22,822 bases of DNA from CAYLMG01 sp964464635 (GTDB taxonomy: Bacteria; Planctomycetota; Phycisphaerae; Sedimentisphaerales; Anaerobacaceae). The translations under genes and the position numbers were made by a program. The DNA is taken from the NCBI GenBank assembly GCA_964464635.1, contig CAYXGT010000048.1, positions 1-22,822 of the forward strand. The letters run 5' to 3'. The number at the start of each line of letters is the position of its first letter. The first letter of the stretch is position 1. This document shows positions 8,060-15,614 of the stretch, piece after piece. The notes beneath the pieces are model-generated. The model was not told the DNA's origin. It was given only the letters and a program-made list of their open reading frames with translations, and did no database searches.

Positions 8060-8127
8060 TGGCGGGATTCGAACCCGCAACTACCCGTTCGTAAAACGGG
8101 TGCTCTATCCAATTGAGCTACAGCATT
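8054..8127 (-). tRNA. tRNA-like gene, possible pseudo-tRNA, anticodon reads UAC
   Basis: Clear tRNA arms are present on the minus strand: D stem GCTC/GAGC with loop AATTGGATA, anticodon stem CCCGT/ACGGG with loop TTTACGA, variable loop TAGTT and T arm GCGGG-TTCGAAT-CCCGC. By position the anticodon is TAC (Val) with the unusual G37. The D loop TTGGATA is more typical of arginine tRNAs, and ACG (Arg) lies one base out of register. Only five of seven acceptor pairs form (TGCTG/CAGCA); positions 1-72 and 2-71 mismatch. No CCA is encoded. The tRNA may be degenerate, or altered where the inverted repeat begins. Amino acid identity is uncertain. Confidence 0.65.
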
Positions 8128-8181
8128 AAAAAAAAGAAAATAACCTTTTCCTCTTGTTCCATTCTGTTCTGATAGGGAGTA

Positions 8182-8394
8182 CTACTTATGGTTCTTTTGC
8201 TTCATAATGTCTTGGAATTTCTTCCAATTGACCTTGTAGGTATTTTTCTTGCCTCCTCCTTTGCCAACCCATTCAATGGCGCCCTGTGAAACTTTTAGCT
8301 TGCCTAAGACATTGCTACCCTCCTTAACATCAACAACAATGTCTGCTTTTCCAAGCGTTCTTTCCGGTAGTGTAAAATGAACATTGTAAGCCAT
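8182..8394 (-). CDS. Small conserved-looking hypothetical protein
   Basis: A 70-residue, Lys-rich protein predicted to be mainly beta strand then a C-terminal helix. It opens MAYNVHFTLPERTLGKADIVVDV, continues with GKLKVSQGAIEWVGKG and ends YKVNWKKFQDIMKQK. The alternating pattern looks like a compact folded domain and I have a vague memory of similar small bacterial proteins, but no named function. An AGGGG ribosome binding site precedes the ATG. It is the first of a minus-strand group with the tRNA-like gene and the Cys-rich protein. Confidence 0.65.
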   Translation of the reverse strand: MAYNVHFTLPERTLGKADIVVDVKEGSNVLGKLKVSQGAIEWVGKGGGKKNTYKVNWKKFQDIMKQKNHK

Positions 8395-8779
8395 GATACT
8401 AACCCCTAAATAGTTGAATTATATATACATTCAAACTTCCCTTTTTATTATCGACAATTTATACTTGCTTCTTATCAAATATAGAAAAATCTAAAATAGC
8501 TTCTTAATATATGTCGTATTTGTTTTACTCTTCTTTTTCCTCTAGACACTTTTTTGCGGAGATAAGAATTGAATAAAGAGACAATAATTAATATTAACAA
8601 CTTTATTTCTATTTGGCAAAACTGTCGGCTCGAAGGTCCGATATATGAGAATGCTAATTCACAGGCTTTTAAATTCCAAGGCTTTTTATTGGCTTTCTAT
8701 CGATTTTTTCCTTAGCTTACGGAAGGGTGATTCTCGAAAATAACTTTTCCTCACGCAATACGCAACACGATATACGATT
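8395..8779. other. Gene-poor spacer with a possible mini-ORF at 8569-8715
   Basis: AT-rich DNA between two leftward genes. A TTG-initiated frame of 48 codons runs at 8569-8715 on the plus strand with a GGAG seven bases before it and an in-frame stop just upstream. Its product is Asn/Ile/Phe-rich and not convincing. From about 8750 to 8788 there is a run of 'acgcaatacgcaacacgatatacg' style repeat text that continues into the end of the response regulator gene. Confidence 0.5.
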
Positions 8780-10156
8780 TTACGCCAGGCCGAGTTTGCG
8801 GGCCTCTTCGTGCAGGCCATATCGCTTCATCTTCTTGAATAATGTCGTGCGGTTTATCTGCAGCGCCTTCGCCGTCTGTTGTCTGTTCCAGTTATTGGCC
8901 TCGAGCACGCTGCGGATGATATTCTTCTCAGGCTCAGCCAGGGTCTCTTTGAGACTGACGGCTTCGAATATTTTCGGCTGATGGTTCTGAACCGACAGCG
9001 GAAGGTCATCCGTGTCGATGTATTTGTTCTTGCCTATCAAGACCGCCTGTTCGATGACGTTTTCGAGCTCCCTTATATTTCCGGGCCAAAAATATCTCTC
9101 GAGTATCCCCATTGCCTTATCGCTGATACCCAGTTTCAGCTTGTTATGCTGAGTGCTGTAAATTTGCAGAAAATATTTTGCCAGAAGCCCAATGTCACCT
9201 ACTCTTTCCCGCAGGGGCGGCAAATCGATTGTCACCACGTTGATTCGGTAGTAAAGGTCTTCTCTGAATCTGCCCTGCGTCACCTCTTCGGTGAGGTTGC
9301 GGTTTGACGCGGTTATAATCCGTGTGTCCGATGTCTCGGTTGTATTGCTGCCGACTGCCTCGAACTGTTTGTCCTGCAGAACGCGCAGCAATTTTACCTG
9401 CAGGGCCGGCGATGCGTTTGAGACCTCATCGAGAAAGATTGTGCCGCCGTCGGCTGCGAGGAATTTACCTTTCTTATTGCTTATCGCACCCGTGAACGAG
9501 CCCTTGATGTGGCCGAACAGCTCGCTTTCCAATAGTGTCTCGGGAAGCGCGCCGCAGCTTACTTCGACAAACGGTTTATCTTTTCTGCTCGAACGGTGAT
9601 GAATCGCGCGGGCCAGCATACTTTTACCACTTCCCGATGGCCCGGTCATAAGGATTGTTGTCTTGCTGTCGGCAACCGCTTCTACAAGCTCGAAAATCTT
9701 GGCCATTTTATAATTTTGACTGATGATGTTATCAAGACTGTACTTTTGTTCGAGCTGCAAACGAAGTTTCTCGTTTTCGCTCATAAGCGATTGCTGCTTA
9801 ATCGCTCTTTCCACGACCAGCCGCAGCTCATCATCTATGATTGGTTTTGTCAGGTAATCGTATGCTCCGCTTTTGATGGCTTTTACTGCACTTTCAATTG
9901 TGCCGTAGCTTGTGATGACGAGGCTGACCGTCTGTGGGTAGTTTTGCCGTATCGTATCCAACAAAGACAGACCGTTGCCGTCCGGAAGATTTATCTCTGT
10001 TAAAATTAAACAGTAATGATGTGATTGCAGCTCGGCCAGGGCCTTTTTAATTGTGTTAACACCTTTAGCCTTAAAACCATCCTTAGACAAAAACTGACAA
10101 AGAGAGCTAAGAATTATCGTGTCATCGTCAACAATCAGGATATTTTTGTCTTTCAT
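8780..10156 (-). CDS. NtrC-family sigma-54 activator with Glu at the phosphoacceptor site
   Basis: A 458-residue response regulator with the classic three-domain order. The receiver domain (1-120) has the acidic pocket D10-D12, T82 and K104. The AAA+ domain (about 145-370) has Walker A GPSGSGKS (172-179), the sigma-54 contact loop GSFTGA (219-224, a variant of GAFTGA), Walker B GGTIFLDE (237-244) and FREDLYYR. The Fis-type helix-turn-helix is at about 412-447. It should open sigma-54 promoters by ATP hydrolysis. The residue expected to be phosphorylated, Asp54 in NtrC, is Glu54 here (codon GAG), so normal phosphorylation is unlikely. No partner histidine kinase lies nearby. A consensus promoter sits at 10229-10257. 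Target genes are not evident. Confidence 0.93.
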   Translation of the reverse strand: MKDKNILIVDDDTIILSSLCQFLSKDGFKAKGVNTIKKALAELQSHHYCLILTEINLPDGNGLSLLDTIRQNYPQTVSLVITSYGTIESAVKAIKSGAYDYLTKPIIDDELRLVVERAIKQQSLMSENEKLRLQLEQKYSLDNIISQNYKMAKIFELVEAVADSKTTILMTGPSGSGKSMLARAIHHRSSRKDKPFVEVSCGALPETLLESELFGHIKGSFTGAISNKKGKFLAADGGTIFLDEVSNASPALQVKLLRVLQDKQFEAVGSNTTETSDTRIITASNRNLTEEVTQGRFREDLYYRINVVTIDLPPLRERVGDIGLLAKYFLQIYSTQHNKLKLGISDKAMGILERYFWPGNIRELENVIEQAVLIGKNKYIDTDDLPLSVQNHQPKIFEAVSLKETLAEPEKNIIRSVLEANNWNRQQTAKALQINRTTLFKKMKRYGLHEEARKLGLA

Positions 10157-10228
10157 AGCTGTTTTGGGTCTTTCTAAAGAATATCCGATATAAATACCCA
10201 GTTTAATGAAAGCTCGCTACTTAATATT

Positions 10229-10257
10229 AAAATAGCGGATTATGTTTCTTTTGTCAA
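10229..10257 (-). promoter_or_regulatory. Promoter of the NtrC-family gene
   Basis: On the minus strand TTGACA (10257-10252) and TATTTT (10234-10229) are separated by 17 bases. The predicted start lies about 65 bases before the ATG at 10156. It is a sigma-70 type promoter, so the activator does not appear to depend on sigma-54 for its own expression. Confidence 0.7.
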
Positions 10258-10261
10258 ACGT

Positions 10262-10285
10262 AAATGTTGATTTTTATCAACATTT
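10262..10285. repeat. Perfect 10-bp inverted repeat between dapF and the activator promoter
   Basis: AAATGTTGAT (10262-10271) and ATCAACATTT (10276-10285) flank a TTTT loop. It lies four bases upstream of the -35 box of the activator gene and about 30 bases after dapF. It could be an operator for the activator gene or a dapF 3' hairpin; no T tract follows on the minus strand, which favours the operator. Confidence 0.7.
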
Positions 10286-10316
10286 CTTTGGATTTGAGTT
10301 GTATTGCAAATTTTTC

Positions 10317-11189
10317 TTAAAGAAGACGGCCTTCGAAGACCTCGACTGCCGGGCCTGTCATATAGACACAGTTATCTTTTTCTGACCAGTTTAGCTGTAA
10401 ATCGCCCCCCGGAAGATGTCCGGTACAGATTCGGCTGCACTGGTTTGTAAGAACGCCTGCTACCAGACTTGCGCACGCTCCTGAGCCGCAGGCCAATGTA
10501 ATACCGCTTCCCCTCTCCCAGGTCCGCATTGTAAATTCGTCCTTTTTATCTGCCTGCATAAAATGTACGTTCGTTCGGTTGACAAAAAGCTCGTGGTTTT
10601 CAATGGCCGGCCCCAGCTTTTCCAGTTCTATCAGACCTACATCATCGCAGAAAAAAACCGCGTGAGGATTACCCATTGAAACACAGGTCATCAAAAGCTC
10701 CTGGCCGAGCACCTCGATAGGCTCATCTATAATTCTTTCTGCCTGGAGTTTCACACCGATTTCACGGGCAGTTAAGACGGGTTCGCCCATATTGACGCAG
10801 ACCTTTTGAACCTTGTCATTTTTGTCTGTTTGCAGCCCGACGGTCAGGATGCCGTTGCCAGTTTCTATCTTTAATGAGGCTGCAAAAACCTCCTGGCCGG
10901 GCACCTCAAATGCGGGTCCCGGCTTTGCGAGTTTGTGTTCGTATGTATATTTCGCAAGGCATCTGATTCCGTTGCCGCACGCTTTTGCCTCGCTGCCGTC
11001 GGCATTAAACATACGCATACGCACATCTGCTTTTTGGCTGGGGCAAATCAGGATTAATCCGTCGGAACCGATTCCTTTATGACGGTCGCTGACTACCTGC
11101 GACAGCTTCGACGGGTTGTCAACTTTTTCTTCGAAGCAGTTGACATAGACGTAGTCATTGCCCAAACCATGCATCTTTATAAATCGCAT
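10317..11189 (-). CDS. dapF: DapF, diaminopimelate epimerase
   Basis: Interconverts LL- and meso-diaminopimelate for lysine and peptidoglycan synthesis, without a cofactor, in the cytoplasm. The two catalytic cysteines are in their standard settings: Cys71 in AKACGNGIRC and Cys234 in TLACGSGAC. The N-terminus MRFIKMHGLGNDYV is the family start, so I chose the ATG at 11189 rather than the longer frame to 11243; AGGGAA lies about nine bases upstream. At 290 residues it is slightly longer than many relatives. Its presence implies a DAP-containing pathway, and hence probably peptidoglycan, in this organism. No other lysine genes are adjacent. Confidence 0.96.
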   Translation of the reverse strand: MRFIKMHGLGNDYVYVNCFEEKVDNPSKLSQVVSDRHKGIGSDGLILICPSQKADVRMRMFNADGSEAKACGNGIRCLAKYTYEHKLAKPGPAFEVPGQEVFAASLKIETGNGILTVGLQTDKNDKVQKVCVNMGEPVLTAREIGVKLQAERIIDEPIEVLGQELLMTCVSMGNPHAVFFCDDVGLIELEKLGPAIENHELFVNRTNVHFMQADKKDEFTMRTWERGSGITLACGSGACASLVAGVLTNQCSRICTGHLPGGDLQLNWSEKDNCVYMTGPAVEVFEGRLL

Positions 11190-11351
11190 TTTTGTTTTCC
11201 CTGATTTTTTTTTAAGTATAAACAAACGGGTAAATATAATCAAGTCTTTCTGTTAAATGTATTCTTTACTGGGTATATTTCACCGCATTTTTAGCGGTTT
11301 CGGTTGAGTTTACAACTTCTCTGTTATACCGGCCTGTAAGAATATTTTTTA

Positions 11352-11380
11352 TTGACAAAATTTCCCTAACCCTTTATAAT
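11352..11380 (+). promoter_or_regulatory. Perfect consensus sigma-70 promoter
   Basis: TTGACA (11352-11357), a 17-base spacer and TATAAT (11375-11380) give an exact match to the housekeeping consensus. Transcription would start near 11387, leaving an untranslated leader of about 190 nt before the C1q-domain gene at 11581. A promoter this strong suggests high expression, with control downstream in the leader. Confidence 0.8.
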
Positions 11381-11417
11381 AATACAATCCTGAATATTTT
11401 TTCCGAGGCAGAGGACG

Positions 11418-11492
11418 ATGAAGATGCGGTTTTTTAAGCACGATTCTGAAGATTTCCTCAAGACGTATCGGTGCACAAAAGCTGCGCTTTGA
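11418..11492 (+). CDS. Possible 24-residue leader peptide
   Basis: A short frame inside the leader of the C1q gene: ATG at 11418, stop TGA at 11490-11492, peptide beginning MKMRFFKHDSEDFLK and ending in KAAL. GAGG lies nine bases upstream of the ATG. The last codons overlap a small AAAGC/GCTTT stem. After the stop, a GGAGG occurs at about 11507 without a nearby start codon. It could be an upstream control ORF or chance; there is no homology evidence. Confidence 0.3.
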   Translation: MKMRFFKHDSEDFLKTYRCTKAAL

Positions 11493-11580
11493 AAATAAAT
11501 AATTCCGGAGGAAGTGGAATCACTAAAAAATAAGTCGCTATTTTGAAAAATATTAATTATTTCCTTGAAAGGACAGAAAA

Positions 11581-13431
11581 ATGAAAGTGAAAAAAATTTT
11601 GATAATTCTGGCTTTATGCCTGATAGTTTTTTCTCCTGAGCTCGGCGATGCAGAGCCAATTGGCACAGCTTTTACCTATCAGGGCAGGCTTATAGATGCC
11701 AACGATGTAGCTGATGGCCTCTATGATTTCCAGTTTAAACTTTTCGATTCTGTAACCGATGGCAACCAGTTAGATGGTGATGTGAATGTCCCCGACATGG
11801 ATGTTATTGACGGCTACTTTACATTAGAGCTGGATTTTGACAGTGGTGTTTTCACTGGAGATGCCAGGTGGCTGGAGATTGGCATTCGTCCAGGCCAGTT
11901 CGAAGACTCCAACACATATACTGTGCTCAGCCCACGGCAGGAAATAACACCGGCTCCATATGCACTCTACGCTACGACCAGCGGCACCGTTGCCGTGCCG
12001 CTTAACCTGCTCGGCTCAAGCTCGCAGGCAATTCTGCAGGCCACAAATACTGGTACCGGTAACGCCATATATGCACAGGCTCTTGGCAGCGGAGCCAGGG
12101 CGGTATACGGTATGGCTTCCAGCAGCGGCAGCGGAACAAATTACGGAGGCTACTTTGTTGCAAACGGTTCAAGCGGTCAAGCTGTTTTCGGCTCTTCGTC
12201 AGGTAGTGCGGGCAGGGGTGTGTACGGTGGTGCCAGCGGCAGTGTAGGACAAGGGGTATGCGGCATAGCCACCAACAGCGGTAATGTTACCAATTACGGT
12301 GGTTACTTTGTTTCATACGGTAAAAGTGGCATCGGCGTCAAGGCCGAGGTCTGGGGTGATTCAGCTACCGGTCTATATGGCCTGGCTTCGTCCGGTTCCG
12401 GAACAACATATGGTGTTAAAGGTGAATCAGTAAGCCCGGACGGAACAGGTGTGTATGGTACAAATATAAGCACCGGCAATTATGGCTACCTTGGTGGCCT
12501 GAGCAGTGCTGTCTACGGCTACAGCAGCGATAGTAATGCGGGGTGCTTTGAGACCGCAGCAGCAGGCGGAAAGGCTGTTTACGGCAAGGCCCTACAATCG
12601 GGGGATGTGACGAATTACGGAGGCTATTTCGAGTCGCCGAGCAAATTTGGAGCCGGCGTTTATGGTATGGCTACAAACAGTTACGGCGGCAAAGGCGTTT
12701 GGGGCAAGGCCACAGGAGATGCAGGTATTGGTGTTTATGGCGAGACCTCAGGTTATATTAATGCCGCCATTGCAGGCTATGCTGCCCATACTTCAGGTAA
12801 GGCAGTTTCAGGTACTGCCACAGGCAGTAACGGCACTGCAGTCCAGGGCATGGCAACGGCAACCAGCGGAACAAACTATGGAGTTTATGGCCTGACAAAC
12901 AGCCCGGACGGCTACGCCGGTTACTTCAGTGGAGACGTCAAAATCACAGGCAGCGGAAAGGGATTGGTCTTTCCTGACGGCACTAAACAGACCACCGCAG
13001 CGTCGGAGCAGCAGGTATGCTTTTTCGTCAAGCGCGACGCCAGCTACACATTCCCCAATTACGAGGCTCAAGTCGATTTCAGCAGCAATTCCACAGTGTG
13101 GGAAAATGAGGGTGGCGGGTTTCATCAGGCATCGAGTGACTTTGTCGCTCCAGTATCAGGCATTTATACCTTTCATGGGTGTATTAACTTTGAGGACCTT
13201 AACGCCGGGGAGTTAATCTATGCCCAACTTGTTGTAAATTCGAGACATTATGAGGGCATCCTGACATATGTCAACGGCTCAACGCAAAGTACGGAGGTCA
13301 ATCTTACGGTACATCTAAATGCAGGGGATAACGTTTACCTCAAGGGTTATGTATCCTCATCAACGGTTCTGCTTTACGGGAATTCAAGCAATTATGCTTT
13401 TACGTATTTCAACGGCGCACGGGTATTTTAG
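11581..13431 (+). CDS. Secreted repeat protein with C-terminal C1q-like domain
   Basis: A 616-residue exported protein. The signal peptide is residues 1-24 (KVKK, hydrophobic core, GDA|EP). A beta-rich N-terminal domain (27-130; FTYQGRL...YDFQFKLFD...RWLEI...PAPYALYA) is a type I recognise at the start of many planctomycete surface proteins. Residues 140-450 consist of irregular Gly/Tyr-rich repeats with recurring GVYG and TNYGGYF units (about 187, 238 and 345), resembling beta-helical phage tail-fibre shafts. GLVFPDGTKQTTA at 461-473 is the usual joint before a C-terminal head. Residues 480-616 match a C1q/TNF-like jelly-roll (FVAPVSGIYTF). The trimeric head and shaft suggest a binding fibre on the cell surface. 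SD AAAGGA precedes the ATG. A dockerin-like gene follows 40 bases later. Confidence 0.85.
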   Translation: MKVKKILIILALCLIVFSPELGDAEPIGTAFTYQGRLIDANDVADGLYDFQFKLFDSVTDGNQLDGDVNVPDMDVIDGYFTLELDFDSGVFTGDARWLEIGIRPGQFEDSNTYTVLSPRQEITPAPYALYATTSGTVAVPLNLLGSSSQAILQATNTGTGNAIYAQALGSGARAVYGMASSSGSGTNYGGYFVANGSSGQAVFGSSSGSAGRGVYGGASGSVGQGVCGIATNSGNVTNYGGYFVSYGKSGIGVKAEVWGDSATGLYGLASSGSGTTYGVKGESVSPDGTGVYGTNISTGNYGYLGGLSSAVYGYSSDSNAGCFETAAAGGKAVYGKALQSGDVTNYGGYFESPSKFGAGVYGMATNSYGGKGVWGKATGDAGIGVYGETSGYINAAIAGYAAHTSGKAVSGTATGSNGTAVQGMATATSGTNYGVYGLTNSPDGYAGYFSGDVKITGSGKGLVFPDGTKQTTAASEQQVCFFVKRDASYTFPNYEAQVDFSSNSTVWENEGGGFHQASSDFVAPVSGIYTFHGCINFEDLNAGELIYAQLVVNSRHYEGILTYVNGSTQSTEVNLTVHLNAGDNVYLKGYVSSSTVLLYGNSSNYAFTYFNGARVF

Positions 13432-13471
13432 CCGGGCGATCGGATATAAACGGAAAAAAGGAGATTTGGTT

Positions 13472-13894
13472 ATGAAAGTGCTTAAACACAGAGTTATTCA
13501 AAGCAGGATGCCGGGACTGCTGGTTTTGGCCTTGCTTGGGTTTGTCGGCTTTAGAAACGCCGCTGCGTCGCAATACGTTCTGGATTGGCACACAATCGAC
13601 GGCGGCGGCGGACAAAGCAGCGGCGGGACATACATATTAACAGGCACAATCGGTCAGCCGGATGCAGGGTATCTCGGCGATGATAATTACGAATTGCTTG
13701 GCGGCTTCTGGGTCGGCGGGCCTTTATGTATTGTTAACTTTGTGGATTTTGCTAATTTCGCTGAATACTGGCTGCAAACGGGTGCTGGCCTGCCCGCTGA
13801 TTTGTATGAAGATGGTTTTATTGACTACGACGACCTGCTGGAATTTGCTAATGTCTGGCTTTGCATCTGCCCATACGACTGGCCGTTAAAATAA
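13472..13894 (+). CDS. Secreted protein with dockerin/EF-hand-like C-terminus
   Basis: A 140-residue exported protein. The signal peptide spans about residues 1-33 (hydrophobic PGLLVLALLGFVGF, ending AAA|S). A short Gly-rich beta region follows (GGTYILTGTIGQPDAG...ELLGGFWVGG). The C-terminal 50 residues resemble a planctomycete dockerin-like module: VDFANFAEYWL, then an EF-hand loop D110-x-Y-x-D-G-x-I-D-x-x-D121, then LLEFANVWL. Only this second calcium loop has all its ligands. The longer frame to 13319 overlaps the C1q gene; ATG 13472 has AAGGAG eight bases upstream and starts the signal peptide. It probably shares a transcript with the C1q gene. A role in surface attachment is inferred. 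Confidence 0.8.
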   Translation: MKVLKHRVIQSRMPGLLVLALLGFVGFRNAAASQYVLDWHTIDGGGGQSSGGTYILTGTIGQPDAGYLGDDNYELLGGFWVGGPLCIVNFVDFANFAEYWLQTGAGLPADLYEDGFIDYDDLLEFANVWLCICPYDWPLK

Positions 13895-14025
13895 GAGTAA
13901 ATATTGGCTCGCTGGCTTAAGCTGCGTCCCCGAACTAACCACGGTTGCGACAAAGAGATGATAAAAAACGGATGGATGTGGCTTTTGTGTAAAATAGGGC
14001 TAAATGTGTAAGAAGCCGGATAAGA

Positions 14026-14832
14026 TTAAATCGAAAATTCCTTTTTTCTTGTATTCATCTGGGCTTTCAGCCTTGCAATTATCGAAGAGTGCATCTGCGA
14101 TACTCGCGATTCTGACAGGTCCAGTGTCAATCCGATTTCCTTCATAGTCATTTCTTCGTAGTAATAAAGAGTAACAATCAGCCTTTCTGCCCGCGTCAGG
14201 CCCTTGGTCAGCAGGCTCCTCAAATCTCTTTTCTGCGCCTCTATCAGGGGGTCCTGGCTGCGGTTATCCTTGATGATATCTATTTCGCGGATGTCCTTTT
14301 CACCGTCCTCGTTATGGTATTGAGTATCGAGTGAGACCAAACCGACCACGTTTGCATCTTTCTGCAGACGGTCGAATTCATTCATATCGATATCCAGTTC
14401 TTCGGCGACTTCCTCTTTCGAGGGTTTGCGCCCCAGATGTGCTTCCAGTGATTGAGTAGCTTTTGTAAGCTGGCTCGTCCTTGCCCGCACCAATCTCGGC
14501 ACCCAGTCCATTTTACGAAGCTCATCGAGTATCGAGCCCCTTATACGAGGTGTGCAGTACGTCTCGAATTTTACTCCTCTGTCAACGTCGAAATCATTTA
14601 TCGCGTCGCGAAGCCCGAAGTTGCCCGCACTGATAAGGTCATCAACCTCGACCTTGTTCGGCAGTTTGCTGTATAATCGCTCAGCCGTGTACTTGACTAA
14701 GTATCTGTATTTCTCAATTAAAATATTGCGATAACAATCATCATGTGTTTTGAAAAATTTTTCCCATACCTTCTCGATGCCAGGCTCACTTTTAACACTT
14801 TTAACAGCTTTTTGCTTTTCCCTGGTTTTCAT
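14026..14832 (-). CDS. FliA/WhiG-type RNA polymerase sigma factor
   Basis: A 268-residue sigma-70 family factor with regions 2, 3 and 4. Region 2 (about 40-112) includes DDLISAGNFGLRDAINDF, KFETYCTPRIRGSILDELRK and DWVPR, the signature of the sigma-28 (FliA/WhiG) group. Region 3 is about 115-160 and the region 4 helix-turn-helix (MTMKEIGLTLDLSESRVSQMHSSIIARLK) is at 228-257. In other bacteria this group drives flagellar, chemotaxis or developmental genes. A strong GGAGG ribosome binding site lies seven bases before the ATG. A 20-residue basic extension precedes region 2. It lies downstream of a FlgB-like gene and a MerR-type gene on the same strand, with a 317-base gap. No anti-sigma factor is visible beside it. 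Confidence 0.93.
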   Translation of the reverse strand: MKTREKQKAVKSVKSEPGIEKVWEKFFKTHDDCYRNILIEKYRYLVKYTAERLYSKLPNKVEVDDLISAGNFGLRDAINDFDVDRGVKFETYCTPRIRGSILDELRKMDWVPRLVRARTSQLTKATQSLEAHLGRKPSKEEVAEELDIDMNEFDRLQKDANVVGLVSLDTQYHNEDGEKDIREIDIIKDNRSQDPLIEAQKRDLRSLLTKGLTRAERLIVTLYYYEEMTMKEIGLTLDLSESRVSQMHSSIIARLKAQMNTRKKEFSI

Positions 14833-15149
14833 TAAATTTCCTCCGTGATTTTAAATAAGCAGCTGTGCGAATGTTCACGTCCGATAAACACGTATTTTTG
14901 CTTTATTCTTTTTTTCATAATTGAAGCAGGCATAGAATAACCTTCCTTTGTTATTTATCGTTTCTTTGCTTTATAACTTTAATACAACCTGTAGTTTCCT
15001 TGAAAAAACTTACTCTGCGTTTTTTTCCGAGCCTTTTCTACTGCCTGTCAAATCCTGTCTCTAATCCTCTTTGTCGAAGCTTCTTCTGCTGTTCGCCGGT
15101 CAATTTATCGTGCCTTTCTATGAAATAACTGCTTTTTATTTCTCAGAAG
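14833..15149. other. Gene-free leader region upstream of the sigma factor
   Basis: No coding frame is credible here. It is AT-rich and would hold the promoter of the sigma-factor gene; I found no convincing -35/-10 pair at proper spacing. A TCCGATAA at 14880-14887 on the plus strand resembles a sigma-28 -10 element but has no matching upstream box. Confidence 0.5.
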
Positions 15150-15566
15150 CTACTCAGCCGCTGAAATCAGATGTTGTTTATACTTCAGCAGCTCCGCGGC
15201 AAATCTTTGGTTGATTGAATTTTCCAGAAGCTTGTTTATTTGAAGCTCGAGGTATTCGGCTTTTTTCTCTTTGAATAGCCTTTCTGCAGCCTTGTCCTCG
15301 ACGGCCTCGACACTGAAGCTGCCGTCGATGCCGAATTTGATATTCTCCGTATCGCACAGAACAAGACGTCTGTTTCTCTTATGCTCCTCGATTGCCGCTC
15401 CGAGAAGCTCTGAAAACTCGTCAACAGCCAGGTCTTTGGGAACGAAACCGCGTTTGTGAATGTTGTTTATGTTTTCGGTGAGGATTTTCTGTCGTGTATT
15501 CGTGAATTCGATAATCTTGACGAGAACTTCGCAGACGTTATCGCTTATCAGTTGTTTCAGTACCAT
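15150..15566 (-). CDS. FlgB-like protein (flagellar rod protein relative)
   Basis: A 138-residue helical protein whose order of features resembles FlgB, the proximal rod protein of the flagellar basal body: an N-terminal helix, then RQKILTENINNIHKRGFVPKDLAVDEF, which parallels the RQ-x-IL-x-NI-x-N...GY-x-x-D motif of FlgB, a variable middle, and a C-terminal helix NSINQRFAAELLKYKQHLISAAE like the rod's C-terminal coiled coil. The canonical NANTPGY is NIHKRGF here, so it may be divergent or repurposed. No flgC, fliE or other rod gene is adjacent. It lies 48 bases after the MerR-type gene and upstream of the FliA/WhiG sigma gene, same strand. The similarity is recalled, not searched. Confidence 0.5.
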   Translation of the reverse strand: MVLKQLISDNVCEVLVKIIEFTNTRQKILTENINNIHKRGFVPKDLAVDEFSELLGAAIEEHKRNRRLVLCDTENIKFGIDGSFSVEAVEDKAAERLFKEKKAEYLELQINKLLENSINQRFAAELLKYKQHLISAAE

Positions 15567-15614
15567 TTTTAATCCTTCCCTGGATTTTTCTGAACTTACT
15601 CTTTTATCGGCTTT

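Noticed and set aside
8879..10003. Several plus-strand frames of 100-142 codons
   Set aside because: All are antisense shadows of the NtrC-family gene, whose motifs are complete.
11387..11580. Cyclic di-GMP (GEMM) riboswitch in the C1q leader
   Set aside because: Small stems and a GGAGG are present, but the conserved paired helices and tetraloop/receptor of GEMM cannot be traced.
14880..14887. Sigma-28 promoter (TCCGATAA) upstream of the sigma gene
   Set aside because: It points away from the sigma gene and has no TAAA element at the correct distance.
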